Assembly: GCA_963771025.1 (NCBI GenBank)
Contig: CAVYRL010000001.1
Span: forward strand, 1 to 64,000
From: Miltoncostaea sp963771025
GTDB lineage: Bacteria > Actinomycetota > Thermoleophilia > Miltoncostaeales > Miltoncostaeaceae
Direction of reading: 5' to 3'
DNA: 64,000 bases
Part shown: positions 17,306-25,839 of the stretch, in pieces
How positions within the stretch are numbered: the stretch's first letter is position 1
Layout: each line of letters opens with the position of its first letter
The notes under the pieces: generated by a model
What the model saw: the letters and a program-made list of their open reading frames with translations, nothing else
What the model was told of the DNA's origin: nothing
Database searches by the model: none
Position numbers and translations under genes: made by a program

Positions 17306-17690
17306 GTCGATCGATCTCCAGCTCTCGCCAAAGCAGAAGCGCCCCGCGGGCGAGCCCTGCTGTGTCCCGGTCGTCTACCCCGACGTGGCGCGCGAGCAGG
17401 CCGAGCGCATGGCGCTGGTGGCGAAGGCCCTCGGGGATCCGATCCGGCTGCAGCTGATCGACGTCTTGCGCAAGCACGCCGGTGAGGTGTGCGTCTGCGA
17501 GCTCACCCCGCTCTTCGACGTCGGCCAGCCCACCGTCTCGCATCACCTGAAGGTGCTGCGCGGTGCCGGTCTGGTCGATTCCGAGCGGCGCGGCCTGTGG
17601 GCCTACTACTACGTGGTCCCCGACGCGCTCGCCGAGTTCGGCGCGTGGGTCGCGGGGCGGGACACGCACGATGAGGGGAATGATCGATGA
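17304..17690 (+). CDS. arsR: ArsR/SmtB-family arsenic-responsive repressor
   Basis: A 128-residue winged-helix repressor. The metalloid-binding ELCVCDL-type motif appears as EVCVCEL (Cys63, Cys65), the recognition helix as VGQPTVSHHLKVL, and the wing as RRGLWAYYYV. An additional Cys pair at 19-20 could be a third ligand. It should release DNA on binding As(III). Its stop overlaps the arsM start by 4 bases (ATGA). Confidence 0.93.
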   Translation: MSIDLQLSPKQKRPAGEPCCVPVVYPDVAREQAERMALVAKALGDPIRLQLIDVLRKHAGEVCVCELTPLFDVGQPTVSHHLKVLRGAGLVDSERRGLWAYYYVVPDALAEFGAWVAGRDTHDEGNDR

Positions 17691-18502
17691 GCGCCGACAT
17701 CCACGAGCAGGTTCGCGAACGCTACGCGGAGGCCGCGAGGGACGCCGCGTCGGGGGCTCGGCCCGGCATCGTCGGCGGGTGCGGAGAAGGAGGCTGCTGC
17801 GCCCCGCAGGACGCGGGCTTCGGCAGCGCGCTGTACGAGGACGCGGACCGCGGGGGCCTGCCGGCGAGCGCTGTCCTCGCGAGTCTCGGCTGTGGCAACC
17901 CGGCCGCGGTGGCCGAGCTGCGCGAGGGCGAGATCGTCCTCGATCTCGGCTCGGGGGGCGGGATCGACGTTCTGCTGTCCGCGCGTCGGGTCGGTCCCAC
18001 CGGCAAGGCGTACGGCCTCGACATGACCGAGGAGATGCTGGCCCTCGCCCGGCGCAACGTCGCCGAGGCCGGGGCGGCCAACGTCGAGTTCCTCAAGGGG
18101 CGCATCGAGGAGATCCCCCTGCCCGCGGAGACCGTCGACGTCATCATCTCCAACTGCGTGGTCAACCTGTCGCCCGACAAGGCGGCGGTGTTCTCCGAGG
18201 CGTTCCGGGTCCTGCGCCCCGGCGGGCGGCTCGGCATCAGCGACGTCGTGGCAGAGGACCGCCTGACCGAGGCCCAGCGGGCCGAGCGCGGCGACTGGGC
18301 CGGGTGCATCGCCGGCGCGCTCTCCACGAGCGAGTACGAGAGCCTCCTCGCCGATGCCGGGTTCCGCTCGGTGGCGATCGACTTCACGCACGAGGTGGGC
18401 GACGGCCTCCACGGCGCCATCGTCGCCGCCGTGAAGCCGGCGGACGCTCCGAGCCTTCTCTCGGCGGCCGCCGCCGCGAACGCGCAGCCGGGTTGCTGCT
18501 AG
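17687..18502 (+). CDS. arsM: Arsenite S-adenosylmethionine methyltransferase
   Basis: A 271-residue ArsM that methylates As(III). The SAM site is VLDLGSGGGID (about 84-94). The conserved arsenic-binding cysteines are visible at Cys69 (SLGCGNP), Cys157 (SNCVVNLS) and Cys207 (WAGCIAGAL); extra Cys lie at 32, 37-38 and the C-terminal CC. It is translationally coupled to arsR, so it is induced by arsenite and acts alongside the reductase/channel arm on the other strand. Confidence 0.94.
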   Translation: MSADIHEQVRERYAEAARDAASGARPGIVGGCGEGGCCAPQDAGFGSALYEDADRGGLPASAVLASLGCGNPAAVAELREGEIVLDLGSGGGIDVLLSARRVGPTGKAYGLDMTEEMLALARRNVAEAGAANVEFLKGRIEEIPLPAETVDVIISNCVVNLSPDKAAVFSEAFRVLRPGGRLGISDVVAEDRLTEAQRAERGDWAGCIAGALSTSEYESLLADAGFRSVAIDFTHEVGDGLHGAIVAAVKPADAPSLLSAAAAANAQPGCC

Positions 18503-18524
18503 CCGGCCCGGAGGGGATCCACCG

Positions 18525-19337
18525 CTACCTGAGCGGCCTGAGGGCGCGCACGTTGATGGAGAGCCACTTCCTCGAGAGCGCACCGACGGTGCCGTCGCGC
18601 AGGAGCGTGCTGAGCGCGGTGTTCAGGACCGGCCTGAGCGCGCTGCCCTTGCTGGTCACGGCGCCGTAGTTCTCGGCGGTGGGGATCACCCCGGCCATCG
18701 GGCCGACGCGCAGCGGCACCTCCGAGCGCAGCACGGCGAGGGTCGGGGCGTCGTACACGACGGCGTCGCAGCGGCCGGTCGAGAGGCCCTCCACCAGCGA
18801 GGTCACATCGGCGTAGCCCCTCGCCTTCGTCGTCGGCCTGACCCGGCGGGCGACGACCGCCGCGCCCGTCGTCGTGGACTGCACGCAGATCCTGAGGGCC
18901 CTCATGGCGGCCAGGGTGCGGGGAAACGGCGTCAGCCCGCGGCGCAGCAGGACCCCCTGATCGACGCTCAGGTACGGCACCGTATAGCTGATGGCGGCGC
19001 GCCGACCCGCGAGGATCGAGACCTGGGCGAAGGCGACGTCCCAGGCCATCGGCCCGGGGGCCACGATGTCGGCGAAGACGGGGACGTTGACGAAGGACGC
19101 CCGCAGTCCCAGCTTCTTGGCCACGGCTTTGGCGAGATCGACCTCGAGGCCGCGCGCGAAGACCACCTGGGAGCCCTCCACCGCGCCCACCTGGAAGCCG
19201 TCGCTCGGCATGTCGAGCGCCACCGTCAGGACGCCGGGGGTGATCGTCGGCGGTGGGACGGCCTGCTGGGCGGCCGCTGGAGCGGCCGCGATGGCCAGCG
19301 CGGCCAGGCCGGCGGCGATGTTCGCGAGGCGCCTCAT
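18525..19337 (-). CDS. Family 3 extracellular solute-binding protein
   Basis: A 270-residue periplasmic-type binding protein. Residues 1-24 are a signal peptide ending AAPAAAQ. The mature part has the two-lobe signature of amino-acid-binding proteins: GLEVDLAKAVAKKLG, MAWDVAFAQVSI, RRAAISYTVPYL and RCDAVVYDAPTL. No permease or ATPase gene is adjacent. Its ATG overlaps the stop of the upstream L,D-transpeptidase gene by 4 bases, an unusual coupling that hints at a cell-wall-related ligand or a sensor role. Confidence 0.88.
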   Translation of the reverse strand: MRRLANIAAGLAALAIAAAPAAAQQAVPPPTITPGVLTVALDMPSDGFQVGAVEGSQVVFARGLEVDLAKAVAKKLGLRASFVNVPVFADIVAPGPMAWDVAFAQVSILAGRRAAISYTVPYLSVDQGVLLRRGLTPFPRTLAAMRALRICVQSTTTGAAVVARRVRPTTKARGYADVTSLVEGLSTGRCDAVVYDAPTLAVLRSEVPLRVGPMAGVIPTAENYGAVTSKGSALRPVLNTALSTLLRDGTVGALSRKWLSINVRALRPLR

Positions 19338-20407
19338 CGTGAGGTCGCCAGGACGCGGACCGGGTTGCCCACCGAGACGAAGTGGTAGAGCCACTGGGCG
19401 TTGACCTCCGGGACCCGCACGCAACCGTGTGAGGCGGCGTAGACGGGGACGTCGGGGAACTGGTGCATCGCCACGCCGCCGACGAAGGGCGACGCCCAGA
19501 GCAGCCACTCCCGGAAGGGGGTGGACCACCAGCGCGGGTACTGGGCGTACACCGAGTAGCTGCCGATCGGCGTGGGGGTGGAGGGCTTGCCGGTCGAGAC
19601 GTGCAGCGCGCGCACGACCGTGTTGTTCTGGATCGCGAGCACCAGCTGTCGGTCGATCAGCACCTCGACGCGGCGACCGGAGCCGCCCCGGGTGCGGGGC
19701 CTCGGGCGTGAGGCCGTCCTCAGGCGGGCCAGGGTGGCCCGGCCGAGGACCCCGTCGCGCGCCAGCCCCTCCCACTTCTGGAAGGCGATCACGGCGGCCG
19801 TGGTGCCGGGGCCCATCTGGCCGTCAACGTCCCCCGGCAACAGGTAGCCGAGGTCGGCCAGGCGCTGCTGCGCGCCCCTGGTGCCCCGGGTGGGCGTGGT
19901 CGGCCTCTCGGGCGTGGGGGGCGGCGGTGCGGCGTTCGGGGTGCGGAGCGCGGCCGTGGTGAGGGGCTTGGTGGCGTCGATCCCCGGGAACAGCCCGAGC
20001 GGCACGCCGCCCCGGATGAGCACCTGGACGGACGTGACGCCCGGCACGGCGGTGGCGGTGGTGACCAGCTGCGACAGCCGCGCCAGGAGCGTGTCCGAGT
20101 CGGTGCCCGCCACGAAACGCGCGCCGAGGTCGATGGTCGCGACCGTCCCGGCCTGGGTGATGCTGCGGACCGGCGTGGCGGGGCGGATGTAGCTGCGGAT
20201 CTGGGTCCGCCGCTCGGCCGGGGTCGGCCCCGCGAGCAGGGATGCGATCGCCGAGTCGAGCCCGTCGCCCGGGCGCGTGACCGAGACGTTCTGCTCGCCC
20301 TGGACGAACGCGATCCTGGTGGCGGCGTCGGCGGTCCCGGCGAGGGCGGCGGCCACGACTGCCGCGATCAGGACGAGGAGCGGGAGGCGCGCCCAGGGGC
20401 GGCTCAT
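19334..20407 (-). CDS. GerMN / PG-binding / YkuD L,D-transpeptidase
   Basis: A 357-residue secreted or anchored enzyme. After a signal segment (about 5-28) comes a GerMN-like domain (about 30-140, with LLAGPTPAERR and TVATIDLG), a Pro/Thr linker, a PG_binding_1 domain (about 175-230, LADLGYLLPGDVDGQMGPGT) and a YkuD catalytic domain ending in HQFPDVPVYAASHGCVR with Cys329. It would form 3-3 crosslinks or attach proteins to peptidoglycan. The ATG at 20407 precedes a normal signal; a longer frame upstream has no support. Confidence 0.9.
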   Translation of the reverse strand: MSRPWARLPLLVLIAAVVAAALAGTADAATRIAFVQGEQNVSVTRPGDGLDSAIASLLAGPTPAERRTQIRSYIRPATPVRSITQAGTVATIDLGARFVAGTDSDTLLARLSQLVTTATAVPGVTSVQVLIRGGVPLGLFPGIDATKPLTTAALRTPNAAPPPPTPERPTTPTRGTRGAQQRLADLGYLLPGDVDGQMGPGTTAAVIAFQKWEGLARDGVLGRATLARLRTASRPRPRTRGGSGRRVEVLIDRQLVLAIQNNTVVRALHVSTGKPSTPTPIGSYSVYAQYPRWWSTPFREWLLWASPFVGGVAMHQFPDVPVYAASHGCVRVPEVNAQWLYHFVSVGNPVRVLATSR

Positions 20408-20610
20408 GTGAGGGCGACCATGTACACGCACCCGGGCCAGGGGACGCCGAAGGGCCCCCGCGACGAATCCCCACGGCGACGCCGCGGGACGGACGGCGGG
20501 CAGCATAGGCGACCGGATCGCGGGGCGGCAACACTCCCGAGCCGGGACGATATTCGCGCCGGGCGGGACGGGGGCGAGCCGGTCGTGAAAGAGTGCCCGG
20601 ACGTGACGCG

Positions 20611-20943
20611 ATGACCGAGGCGCCCACCCCGAGATGGACGACGATGCGCCCCTTCGCCGTGGTGAGTCTCGCCGCGGGCCTGCTCGTGTGGCCGCTGCTG
20701 CTGGTCGGTGCCGTCGCGACGTCCCGGCACGAGGGGGGCGGCGTCGGCGCGTTGGGGGCGGCCGGCTTCATCGCGGGTTTCATGTGCTCGCTGATCGCCC
20801 TGATGCTCGCGGTCTTCGCCCTGTTCACCGACGACCCGCGCATCAAGCTGCTGGCCCAGCTCGCCACGCTCGTGGTGGTCCTCGACATCGTGACGTTCCT
20901 CGGCGTCGCCGTGCTGGTCCTGGCCAACGCCAGCTGGAGCTGA
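20611..20943 (+). CDS. Small membrane protein of unknown function
   Basis: A 110-residue protein with three predicted membrane helices (about 14-36, 48-70 and 82-105). No family recognised. There is no ribosome-binding site before the ATG at 20611; a GTG at 20593 and an ATG at 20644 are alternatives. It lies 78 bases upstream of the FUSC gene in the same direction and divergent from the L,D-transpeptidase gene. Confidence 0.6.
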   Translation: MTEAPTPRWTTMRPFAVVSLAAGLLVWPLLLVGAVATSRHEGGGVGALGAAGFIAGFMCSLIALMLAVFALFTDDPRIKLLAQLATLVVVLDIVTFLGVAVLVLANASWS

Positions 20944-21020
20944 GGCGCAGGGGTCCTCGAGGCTCCGTGCGCGCACGACGCCGCGGCCGCGGGCGCGCAC
21001 GCGTGGGCGGGCGGACGGGC

Positions 21021-23243
21021 ATGATGCGCCGGATGCGGCTTCGCATAAGGGATCGGGAGCACCTTGCCATCCGGGGCGCGATTCGCGCGACGCTGGTCGT
21101 GCCAATCATCCTCGCGATCTGCGACCTGGGGCTCGACAGCCGTCAGGCGTCGGTGGTGGGGGTCTTCGGGGCGGTCTCGTTCCTCGTCTTCGCGGATTTC
21201 ACCGGGCCGCCCGTCCCACGGCTGCGCGCCAACCTCGGGCTCGCCGCGGCCGGGTTCGCGCTGATCCCCCTGGGAACCCTCTGTTCGCGCAACGTGGTGC
21301 TGGCCACGGCCGCGATGGCCGTCGTGGCCTTCGTGATCCTCTTCGCCGGCATCCTCAGCAGCTACGTCGCGGCCGGCGGATCGTCCGCGATCCTGCTTTT
21401 CGTGCTGCCGGTGATGATTCCCGCGGGACCGTCGGCGATCCCCGGGCGCCTCACCGGATGGGTTCTCGCCTGCGTGGGGTCGATCCTCGCGCTGACCTAT
21501 CTGTGGCCGGGCCGCCCGCAGGGGCGCGTGCGCGCGGCCGAGGCGGCGGCCTGCCGGGCGCTCGCGGCGCTGCTGCGGGAATGGGGTCCGACCGCTGCCG
21601 GCGACGTCGGGCCGGTCGCCTCCCAGGGGCCGGCGGTCTCGGCGGTCGCCGACGCCGAGGCCGCGTTCGCCAGCACTCCGTACCGACCCTCCGGACCATC
21701 GGGGGCGACCGCCGCGATCGCCCAGCTGGTCAACGACCTCGAATGGATGCTGCCGCTCTCGCTGCCGCCGGCGGAGGGTGTCCCCACGGGATTCGATGAC
21801 GAGCGGGCCGCCGCGCACGCCACCGCGGCCGACGCGCTGGAGGCCTGTGCCGAAACCCTGGTGGGCGGCGCCGCTCGACCCGACCTCGACGCCCTCGACG
21901 CGGCGAACCGGACGGCCGGGGTGGCGTTCCGTGAGTGGGCGGCGGGCGGCGAGGTCGCCGACGACGCCGCTCGCCGGCTGCGCGAGGTGTTCCGCCTTCG
22001 CGCGCTGACCCACGGGACGTGGCAGCTGGGTCGGCACGCCCTGCTCGGGGCCGGCCACGATGCCCCTGTGGAGCAGGACCCGGAGGCGCCGTCGGTCGTG
22101 CCGGAGCTGAGCGAGGCCGGGTCGCAGGTGATCGCGCAGGCGTCGATGAAGTCCGTGTGGTTGCGCAACAGTCTGCGCGGCGCGGTCGCGCTGGCCGCGG
22201 CGGTCTGCATCGGGCAGCTGGTCAACGCCCACAACGCCTACTGGATCGTTCTCGGCACGCTCTCGGTGCTGCGCTCCCATGCTCAGGGCACCGGCTCGTC
22301 GATCGTGGAGGCCCTGCTCGGCACGCTGGCGGGCATCGCGCTCGGGAGCGCGATCGTGGTCGCCGCCGGCCCGCACGCCTGGCCGCTGTGGATCCTCCTG
22401 CCGGCGGCGGTGTTCGCCGCCGCGTGGGCGCCCAAGGCGGTCTCGTTCCTGGCCGGGCAGGCCGCGTTCTCCCTGCTGGTGCTGATTCTCTTCGACCTGC
22501 TCGACCCCATCGGTTGGCGCATCGGGCTCGTGCGGGCCGAGGACGTGGCGATCGGGTGCGCGGTGAGCCTGGTGGTTGGGGCGCTGCTCTGGCCCCGTGG
22601 CGCCGCGGCGGTGCTGCGCGGCGCAGTGCGGGCCTCCTACGAGGCGAGCACGGCGTACGCGCAGACCGTGGTGGAGATCCTCCAGGGGCATATGCCCGCC
22701 GAGCAGAGCCGGGCCGCGCACCGGCTCGCGCGCGAGACGCACGATCGGCTCGACACCGCCTTTCGCCAGTACCTCAGCGAGCGGCGGGCGCCCGACGAGG
22801 GGGTGGTCCGCGCGTGGGGCGCGGTGCTCGCGGGCGCCGTGCGCCTGCGCCGCACCGGGCACGCGCTCAGCCGGTCGAATGCCATGTGGGGAATGGACGC
22901 GGCCCACGACGACGGCCCCGCCCTGGCCGGCGCCCGCGCGTCTCTCGGCACCGAGATGGATGGTCTCGCCCAGTGGTTCGACGCGTTCGGTGAGGCCTGC
23001 GAGTCGGGCGCGCCGCCCCCGCTCCCGCAGGCGGAGGATCCCGGGCGCACCGAGCACATGCTCGACTGGGTGCGCGATGCGGCGGGTCGCCGCGACGAGG
23101 CGGCCGCCGCGCGCGCGATGGCCTGGGCGAGCGAGCATCTCGAGTCGCTGCGGCGCCACGAGCCGGCGCTCGCCGACGCCGGGCGACGGCTGTGGACGCC
23201 CGAGGGCGGGCGCGTCTGGATGCGTCCGGAGGCGCCGAGATAG
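21021..23243 (+). CDS. FUSC-family membrane protein (aromatic acid exporter-like)
   Basis: A 740-residue protein with two clusters of membrane helices (about 10-170 and 385-540), each followed by a soluble helical region, the layout of FUSC/ArAE and YccS-type proteins. The second cluster begins LRNSLRGAVALAAAVCIGQL and contains YWIVLGTLSVLRSHA, matching the FUSC core. Family members move aromatic or amphipathic compounds. I chose the ATG at 21021; ATGs at 21024 and 21033 are near-equal. No adaptor (membrane fusion) gene is adjacent. Confidence 0.85.
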   Translation: MMRRMRLRIRDREHLAIRGAIRATLVVPIILAICDLGLDSRQASVVGVFGAVSFLVFADFTGPPVPRLRANLGLAAAGFALIPLGTLCSRNVVLATAAMAVVAFVILFAGILSSYVAAGGSSAILLFVLPVMIPAGPSAIPGRLTGWVLACVGSILALTYLWPGRPQGRVRAAEAAACRALAALLREWGPTAAGDVGPVASQGPAVSAVADAEAAFASTPYRPSGPSGATAAIAQLVNDLEWMLPLSLPPAEGVPTGFDDERAAAHATAADALEACAETLVGGAARPDLDALDAANRTAGVAFREWAAGGEVADDAARRLREVFRLRALTHGTWQLGRHALLGAGHDAPVEQDPEAPSVVPELSEAGSQVIAQASMKSVWLRNSLRGAVALAAAVCIGQLVNAHNAYWIVLGTLSVLRSHAQGTGSSIVEALLGTLAGIALGSAIVVAAGPHAWPLWILLPAAVFAAAWAPKAVSFLAGQAAFSLLVLILFDLLDPIGWRIGLVRAEDVAIGCAVSLVVGALLWPRGAAAVLRGAVRASYEASTAYAQTVVEILQGHMPAEQSRAAHRLARETHDRLDTAFRQYLSERRAPDEGVVRAWGAVLAGAVRLRRTGHALSRSNAMWGMDAAHDDGPALAGARASLGTEMDGLAQWFDAFGEACESGAPPPLPQAEDPGRTEHMLDWVRDAAGRRDEAAAARAMAWASEHLESLRRHEPALADAGRRLWTPEGGRVWMRPEAPR

Positions 23244-23329
23244 TCTCAGTCTGATGTAGAGGGTGAGGTGCGGGCGGTTCCCGCGCCCCTTCACCCCGGT
23301 TCTCGCATCGGCTCAGGGACACCGGCGGC

Positions 23330-23343
23330 TAGGGTTCGCGCCG
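23330..23343 (+). promoter_or_regulatory. Leaderless -10 box for the first GAP-family gene
   Basis: TAGGGT at 23330-23335, then 8 bases to the GTG at 23344, with no ribosome-binding site between. Confidence 0.45.
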
Positions 23344-24021
23344 GTGCTCCATATCGTGGTACTAGCGGTCGGGTCGGCGTTCTACCCGCTCGGCCTCGCG
23401 GCCGTCCTGGTGATCCTGTCAACCCCTGGTCCGCTGAGGATGCTCATCGGGTACCTGATCGGCGGAGCACTGGTCAGCGTTGGCTTCGGTCTGATCGCGA
23501 TCTTCGTGCTCGGGGCGTCCGGGCTGGTGGAGGGCTCGTCGCCCACGCTCACCCCGGCCGTCGAGCTCGCGATGGGGGCGCTCGCGCTGCTGCTCGCCTA
23601 CGCCGTGGCCACCGGTCGTGCCCAGAGGCTTCGCGACCGGCGCGCGAAGCCGGTCGCGAAGCCGGCAGGACCCTCCTGGTCGGAGCGCGTCCTGGCGCGC
23701 GGGTCGGGCCTGATCGCTTTCTTCGTCGGGATGGTGATGAGCCTCCCGAGCGTCTACTACATCGCCGCCCTGCCCTACATCGCCGAGAACTTCTCCGGTA
23801 CCGCCACGCAGGTCGGACTGGTGCTGCTCTTCAACGCGATCCAGTTCGCCTTCGTGGAGGTGCCGATCGTCGGCTACCTGGCGGCGCCCGAGCGGACCAC
23901 CGCGGTCGTGCGGCGGGTCACCGGCGAGATCACGGCCAACGCGCGGCGGATCGTGGTGATCGTGGTGGCCGCCATCGGCGCCTACATGGTGGTGAAGGGC
24001 CTCGTCGCCCTCCTCACCTGA
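23344..24021 (+). CDS. GAP-family membrane protein (Sap-like)
   Basis: A 225-residue protein with six hydrophobic segments and a basic central loop (about 98-118, with RDRRAKPVAKP). It resembles the GAP/Sap family, whose mycobacterial members are needed to move glycopeptidolipid or sulfolipid to the surface. The GTG at 23344 is chosen because the preceding frame is not membrane-like and a leaderless promoter abuts it. It converges with a second GAP-like gene 3 bases away; the lipid handled is unknown. Confidence 0.78.
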   Translation: MLHIVVLAVGSAFYPLGLAAVLVILSTPGPLRMLIGYLIGGALVSVGFGLIAIFVLGASGLVEGSSPTLTPAVELAMGALALLLAYAVATGRAQRLRDRRAKPVAKPAGPSWSERVLARGSGLIAFFVGMVMSLPSVYYIAALPYIAENFSGTATQVGLVLLFNAIQFAFVEVPIVGYLAAPERTTAVVRRVTGEITANARRIVVIVVAAIGAYMVVKGLVALLT

Positions 24022-24024
24022 GTC

Positions 24025-24687
24025 CTAGGAGCCGGCGAGCCCGACGGCGCCGAGCATGACCAGCGCGATGCCGACCGCCAGGACGAGGAGGGCGGCCACC
24101 GCGCCCGCGTTGCGCAGGACGAGGCCGCGGAGGCGCGCCAGCACCTCGGTCGCCCCGTCGCCGGCCAGCGCGCGGGCAGCCGCGATGGCCAGGACGGGCG
24201 CGAGGAAGAGCACGTTGAAGAGGAGCAGCAGAGACACCTGGCCGAGGGGGCCCACGTCCGACGCCGCGATCGCCGCGATCACGGCGAAGTAGGGGAAAGC
24301 CGTCGGGAACTCGACGGCGATGATGGTGGAGCCCACCACCGGCGCGAAACGATCGGCGCCGCGTTCGGCCCGGCTGAAACCCGCCCCCACGGCCTCCCTG
24401 CGGCGCCACAGGACGACGGAGGCGCCGATCGCCCCGACGCCGATCGCGAGCTCGGCCCAGTGCAGCAGGTCGGCGGGCGGGCGGGGCACCACCTGGGCCA
24501 GCCTGTCCCCCGCCCAGAGCAGCACGAGGCCGCCGACCAGGCCGGTCAGGATCGCCCCGGCTGCGAACCCGAGCACCGCCCGTACCGGGCGCGGGGTGGT
24601 CGCGAGGTAGAGCGCGGGGAGGACGGTCGCCGGGTTGAGCGAGTCGGCCAGGGCGACCGCGACCACGATCAGCAGCAGATGGATCAC
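24025..24687 (-). CDS. Second GAP-family membrane protein
   Basis: A 220-residue protein with six membrane segments and the same plan as its convergent neighbour: an N-terminal ALADSLNPATVLPALYL helix, a loop with RRREAVGAGFSRAE, and a segment EFPTAFPYFAVIAAIAASD paralleling the neighbour's SLPSVYYIAALPYIAEN. The two look like diverged paralogues acting together or on different lipids. Its start lies 25 bases from the divergent glycosyltransferase gene. Confidence 0.75.
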   Translation of the reverse strand: MIHLLLIVVAVALADSLNPATVLPALYLATTPRPVRAVLGFAAGAILTGLVGGLVLLWAGDRLAQVVPRPPADLLHWAELAIGVGAIGASVVLWRRREAVGAGFSRAERGADRFAPVVGSTIIAVEFPTAFPYFAVIAAIAASDVGPLGQVSLLLLFNVLFLAPVLAIAAARALAGDGATEVLARLRGLVLRNAGAVAALLVLAVGIALVMLGAVGLAGS

Positions 24688-24697
24688 GCCGGTGTCA

Positions 24698-24712
24698 TAT
24701 CCTCACGCGATC
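24698..24712 (+). promoter_or_regulatory. Leaderless -10 box for the glycosyltransferase gene
   Basis: TATCCT at 24698-24703, then 9 bases to the GTG at 24713; no ribosome-binding site. Confidence 0.45.
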
Positions 24713-25837
24713 GTGCCGCCTCGAGTCCTCATCCTGACCGCGAGCGTGGGCGAGGGGCACGATGCCCCCACGCGGACGCTGACGGCCCAGCTGCAGCGCG
24801 AGTGCCCCGACGTCGAGGTGATCGTCGAGGACGGGCTCGCCGCGATGGGGTGGGCCGTGCGGGCGGTCAGCGAGCGGGCGTCGCGCGCGGTGTTCTTCCG
24901 CGGGGAGTGGATGTGGGATCTCGGCTACGCGGCCTTCGCGCGGTTCGGGCCGGCGCGACGGCTGTCGCAGGCGAGTCTTGCGCGGGTCGGCGGCCCGGGC
25001 CTGCGGGAACTGATCGCCGCGGCGCGCCCCGACATCGTCGTCTCCCTCTTCCCGCACACCACCGAGGTGCTCGGGCGGCTGCGCCTGAGCGGCCGGCTGG
25101 ACATCCCCGTCGTCGCCGGGGTCACCGACCTGGCGGCGCTCTGGTACTGGGCCACCCCCGGCGCCGACGTCCACCTGCTGACCCATTCCGAATCCACGGA
25201 CGAGGTGCGCGCGATCGCCGGGCCCGGGGCGGAGATCCACCACGTCCACGGATTCACGACCCCGGATTTCCTCGCTCCCCGCCCGCGCGCGGCCGCCCGC
25301 GCGGCGCTGGACCTGCCCGCCGAGGGCAGGATCGTCGTCGTCTCCGGCGGGGGGTGGGGCGTCGGGAGAATCACCGAGGCGCTCGACGTCTGCCTCGGGC
25401 AGGCCGGGATCGCCTTGGCGGTCTGCCTCTGCGGTCGCAACGACGACCTGCGGCTGCGACTGATGCGCCGGTACGCCGCAGAGCGGCGCATCCGGGTCGA
25501 GGGCTTCACCGAGCGCATGTCCGACTGGCTCGCGGCGGCCGACGTGCTGGTGCACTCCACCGGTGGGCTCACGATGCTCGAGGCGCAGATGAGGGCACGT
25601 CCGGCGATCTCGTTCGGGTGGGGTCGAGGGCACGTGCGCCTTCACAACCAGGCCTTCCGCCGATTCGGGCTGGTGAGGGTGGCCGACTCGGAGGCCGAGC
25701 TCGCCGCCGCCCTGCGGGCGGCGCTGGACGATCCCCGGACGGTGCCCTTCGACTTCACCTCCCTGCCGTCGGCGGCGTCCGTGGTGCTCGAGCACGCGGC
25801 GATCGGCGCGCGCGGCACCGTCGCGGGGACCCGCTGA
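24713..25837 (+). CDS. UgtP/MGDG-synthase-like glycosyltransferase
   Basis: A 374-residue GT-B enzyme. The N-terminal ILTASVGEGHDAP motif and following region match the MGDG synthase N-domain that binds diacylglycerol. The C-terminal half carries the nucleotide-sugar region: IVVVSGGGWGVG, GFTERMSDWLAAADVLVHST and a GGLTMLEA loop. It probably transfers glucose or galactose to a membrane lipid at the cytoplasmic face. The downstream deacetylase begins 2 bases after its stop, so the two are cotranscribed. Confidence 0.87.
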   Translation: MPPRVLILTASVGEGHDAPTRTLTAQLQRECPDVEVIVEDGLAAMGWAVRAVSERASRAVFFRGEWMWDLGYAAFARFGPARRLSQASLARVGGPGLRELIAAARPDIVVSLFPHTTEVLGRLRLSGRLDIPVVAGVTDLAALWYWATPGADVHLLTHSESTDEVRAIAGPGAEIHHVHGFTTPDFLAPRPRAAARAALDLPAEGRIVVVSGGGWGVGRITEALDVCLGQAGIALAVCLCGRNDDLRLRLMRRYAAERRIRVEGFTERMSDWLAAADVLVHSTGGLTMLEAQMRARPAISFGWGRGHVRLHNQAFRRFGLVRVADSEAELAAALRAALDDPRTVPFDFTSLPSAASVVLEHAAIGARGTVAGTR

Positions 25838-25839
25838 AC

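Noticed and set aside
19824..23294. An 1156-codon open frame on the minus strand across the FUSC gene
   Set aside because: Arg/Gly/Pro-rich shadow spanning several real genes on the other strand; no family-like sequence.
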